Shown piece by piece: positions 5,905-7,750 of a stretch of 7,750 nt of DNA. Numbering within the stretch: position 1 is the stretch's first letter; every line of letters starts with the position of its first letter. Source of the stretch: DATJAJ01 sp035622335 (GTDB lineage: Archaea > Thermoproteota > Nitrososphaeria > Nitrososphaerales > Gagatemarchaeaceae); contig DASPVO010000044.1 of the NCBI GenBank assembly GCA_035622335.1, forward strand, positions 1 to 7,750, in the 5' to 3' direction. Both the position numbers and the translations under genes were made by a program. The notes under the pieces were generated by a model that was given only the letters and a program-made list of their open reading frames with translations, was not told the DNA's origin and made no database searches.

Positions 5905-7137
5905 CTATGAGCGTGATGTCTCGGGCACGAACTTCAGGATCATCAGCGTCGCAGCTAAGGTTACGATGACGCTCGCGAGAATCGGTGCTTGGTAGCCAAA
6001 GCCGGCGTAGAGGAATCCCCCGATCACCGGCCCTGGGAATGCGACCAGCCCTCTGATGGCCGCGACCTTCCCTCCCAAGCTGCCCCTCTCTCCGCTGGGC
6101 GAATGCGTCATCAACATCGAGCTGACTCCCGGGACCCAAGTTGAGACAGAGGTGCCGAAGACGACAGAGAGCAGCAGGAAGAGCGGCAGAGAGTTGACCA
6201 CCAACCAGCCAACCATGAGCAGGGTCCCCAGCAACTCGGAGAGCGCGAGCGTCCTCCTGGGACCCAGTATCAGCAGTAACTGGGTGGCTGGGTATTGCGT
6301 GGCTATGATCGCGAGCGACCATACGCCCACGAGCAGCCCTATCTCAGCCGGAGAGTACCCGAACCTGTCGGCGATCAGGGCGTAGATTATTGAAGTAGTG
6401 ATCCCGAATCCGAACGCGTCCAGGGCGAGCGCCGTGGAGTAGCCCACCGAGCCCTTCGGCAGCCTGAGCGCCTCCCTGAACGAGAACCCTCTTCCTCCCT
6501 GAGCCGCCCGCTCTTCGTGCTTCGTCTCTGACAGCTCCTTCAGATAGACGTAGAGGTCGATAGATTCGAGCAAGGCCGCGACCATGAAGATGAAGGGGTA
6601 GCCATACTCTGCGACTGCGACGCCGGCCACGTATGGGGCAACCACGCCGGGGATTGTACCCAGCAGGAATATCGCGCTGTAGGCCACGCCCATCTTTCTC
6701 TCGTCGAGGCCGACCGACTCCGCAACGACAGCCTGCGTGACCGGGTTTCCCAGGGCCGAGGCTCCATATAGCAGGAACGCGGCGAACATCAGGACCCAAC
6801 TCGCCGTGACCGCAGTCCCGATGAACAGGCCCATCGAAGCGATTGTGGCGATGCTGCCCGCTATGATGACAGGCTTTCGGCCGTGGACGTCGGAGTAGTG
6901 TCCGGCGAACGGCTGGATTATTGACGTGGCCACTCCTGTGAATCTGTTTCCAATCGACATCATGATGCCCAATGTGGCCACACCGAACCCGAGGGCTCCT
7001 GGAAAGAGCTGGAGTATCCCGTTGAACATCCCTAGGTAGACGCCCGAGACGATTCCGGTTATCGCCAGAGCGCGGACGTTTCTGTTGAGAAGGACGCTCC
7101 TTGAGGTCCTGAGTATCCCTTCCGACTTCCTCGCCAT
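5905..7137 (-). CDS. Major facilitator superfamily transporter, probably efflux
   Basis: A 410-residue polytopic inner-membrane protein with about 12 predicted membrane segments. A cytoplasmic loop at residues 199-230 (rich in Lys, Glu and Arg) separates the two halves. The signature motif A, GHYSDVHGRKP, is at residues 79-89 between segments 2 and 3. GTIPGVVAP at 160-168 resembles motif C of drug/proton antiporters, so export of a small molecule is a reasonable guess; the substrate cannot be named. I chose the ATG at 7135-7137 because a TATA-like box lies 28 bp upstream, so the message would be leaderless. A start at 7209 would add 24 residues unlike the family and would place the promoter inside the gene. 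It converges with the GNAT gene. Confidence 0.88.
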   Translation of the reverse strand: MARKSEGILRTSRSVLLNRNVRALAITGIVSGVYLGMFNGILQLFPGALGFGVATLGIMMSIGNRFTGVATSIIQPFAGHYSDVHGRKPVIIAGSIATIASMGLFIGTAVTASWVLMFAAFLLYGASALGNPVTQAVVAESVGLDERKMGVAYSAIFLLGTIPGVVAPYVAGVAVAEYGYPFIFMVAALLESIDLYVYLKELSETKHEERAAQGGRGFSFREALRLPKGSVGYSTALALDAFGFGITTSIIYALIADRFGYSPAEIGLLVGVWSLAIIATQYPATQLLLILGPRRTLALSELLGTLLMVGWLVVNSLPLFLLLSVVFGTSVSTWVPGVSSMLMTHSPSGERGSLGGKVAAIRGLVAFPGPVIGGFLYAGFGYQAPILASVIVTLAATLMILKFVPETSRS

Positions 7138-7160
7138 GAGACGTGGCGGAATTCGCCGGT

Positions 7161-7170
7161 AGATTAATGG
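7161..7170 (-). promoter_or_regulatory. TATA-like box for the transporter gene
   Basis: On the minus strand this reads CCATTAATCT. Its centre is about 28 bp upstream of the ATG at 7137, the distance expected between an archaeal TATA box and a transcription start at the start codon. No ribosome binding site lies between them, consistent with a leaderless mRNA. Confidence 0.5.
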
Positions 7171-7240
7171 TGAAACACAGTTGGGCAGCGCCGGTTCGGA
7201 GGGCGCCATCCAGCGTCAGATGTCGGATGTGCAGGACGGG

Positions 7241-7248
7241 AATAAATA
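7241..7248 (+). promoter_or_regulatory. TATA-like box for the TM2-like gene
   Basis: AATAAATA is the clearest A/T-rich octamer in this G+C-rich stretch. Its centre is about 28 bp upstream of the TTG at 7273, matching archaeal leaderless promoter geometry and supporting that unusual start codon. It lies back to back with the transporter's box, with about 70 bp between them. Confidence 0.55.
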
Positions 7249-7272
7249 GCGTAGCGGCTTCCTCGGGGAGGG

Positions 7273-7494
7273 TTGGCCAAGAGCGCGGCTTTGGCTGCTG
7301 TTCTGAGCTTCTTCGTCTGGGGTCTTGGATATCTTTACCTGGGGAAGAAAAAGTCGGCCTTCGTGGCCATACTCGTAGTGGCGGAGGCGATCTGTCTGTA
7401 CGCTCCATTCTCTATTCTAGAAACTCTCGGCCTCGCCGTCGTCAGCGCAGCTTTGGCATACGATACCTATGAGGTGGCGAAAGGGCCTCCTTGA
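7273..7494 (+). CDS. Small TM2-like membrane protein
   Basis: A 73-residue hydrophobic protein. Residues 5-23 form a first membrane segment ending in GLGYLYLG, followed by a short Lys turn (KKK, residues 25-27) and a second segment at about 28-44. This is the helix-turn-helix layout of TM2-domain proteins, with the typical G-x-G-x-x-Y-L-G before the turn. A third hydrophobic stretch at 47-63 precedes a short polar tail. The role of TM2 proteins of this size is not known. The start is TTG, the only initiator-type codon that keeps the whole first segment, and is supported by the TATA-like box at 7241-7248. A G-rich run (GGGGAGGG) touches the TTG directly, too close for a normal ribosome binding site. 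It is divergent from the transporter. Confidence 0.7.
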   Translation: MAKSAALAAVLSFFVWGLGYLYLGKKKSAFVAILVVAEAICLYAPFSILETLGLAVVSAALAYDTYEVAKGPP

Positions 7495-7603
7495 TGAGAG
7501 AAGGTACTCGTCGTCGTGCATTAGGCTGATTGCGCCCCACGAAGTTACGCGTCATCCGCAAGACGTAAACAGACACTTGTTATACCATTGTAAAGAAAGC
7601 AGC

Positions 7604-7750
7604 TTGAAGCAAGCGGGAAAACGAAGGCGTTCGAAGATTAAGGTTCTCTTCGTGGCTGGCTTCGGCCCGATTAGCAGAAGCGGTTCGGTCAGCAAGAATC
7701 TGTACGCCGAGGCCCTTGGGATTCCCTTCGAGGATGGAGGGGGCGGATAC
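7604..7750 (+). CDS. VOC/glyoxalase-fold protein, N-terminal part
   Basis: The frame runs open to the right edge of the window, so only the N-terminus is present. From 7637 it reads IKVLFVAGFGPISR, then SKNLYAEALGIPFED. This is the beta-strand and following helix that open vicinal oxygen chelate domains (the glyoxalase, bleomycin-resistance and dioxygenase superfamily), where an x-x-x-Y-x-x-x-L-G-x-P/x-F pattern is typical. The metal ligands and substrate cannot be judged from the fragment. The start is uncertain. A TTG at 7604 is given here and would add a basic lead-in (KQAGKRRRSK). A TTG at 7577 is also in frame, and an ATT at 7637 would fit the family best but is a rare initiator. A TATA-like stretch, TTATAC, lies at 7580-7585. 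Confidence 0.55.
   Translation, partial: MKQAGKRRRSKIKVLFVAGFGPISRSGSVSKNLYAEALGIPFEDGGGGY

Noticed and set aside
6344..7408. Long minus-strand open frame of 354 residues across the transporter gene.
   Set aside because: It is an alternate frame of the transporter gene, very rich in Arg, Pro and Gly, which G+C-rich codon third positions produce; the transporter frame has clear membrane segments and motif A.

Overview
The window looks like chromosomal DNA from an uncultured or little-studied archaeon with moderate to high G+C. The evidence is indirect. Two divergent genes each have an A/T-rich TATA-like box about 28 bp upstream of the start codon, the spacing expected for archaeal leaderless mRNAs. 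Several genes start with GTG or TTG. The Nudix-like, HhH-GPD glycosylase and Cys/His proteins resemble archaeal types as I remember them. I see no rRNA, tRNA, CRISPR array, insertion sequence or phage gene, so the lineage (Nitrososphaeria/Bathyarchaeia-like, for example) is only a guess.

Layout. Bases 1-238 hold short open frames of doubtful status, including a possible 3' end of a gene cut by the window edge. Bases 239-540 have no convincing gene. A Nudix-fold protein (541-1080, +) then abuts, tail to tail with no spacer, a class I SAM-dependent methyltransferase (1081-1815, -). Divergent from the methyltransferase is the largest gene, a 662-residue soluble signalling protein (1916-3904, +). 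It joins a class III nucleotide cyclase domain with a complete catalytic set, a TolB-like domain and a long TPR region. Its stop overlaps the start of an AlkA/OGG-type HhH-GPD DNA glycosylase (3901-4911, +) in an ATGA junction, so the two are probably co-translated.

Next come a 99-residue Cys/His protein (4931-5230, -), probably zinc-binding, and, divergent from it, a GNAT acetyltransferase (5397-5882, +). The 166 bp between them holds two perfect palindromes about three helical turns apart, and a hairpin that would mask the acetyltransferase's ribosome binding site. The acetyltransferase converges on an MFS transporter (5905-7137, -). The transporter shares a compact divergent promoter region with a 73-residue TM2-like membrane protein (7273-7494, +). 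The window ends inside the N-terminus of a VOC/glyoxalase-fold protein.

The genes do not form one pathway. The only strongly linked pair is cyclase plus DNA glycosylase, which suggests, without proving it, a link between cyclic-nucleotide signalling and base-excision repair. I found no clear sign of a wholly new multi-gene system. The best leads are the cyclase/glycosylase pair, the occluded acetyltransferase start and the Cys/His protein with its palindromic upstream region.
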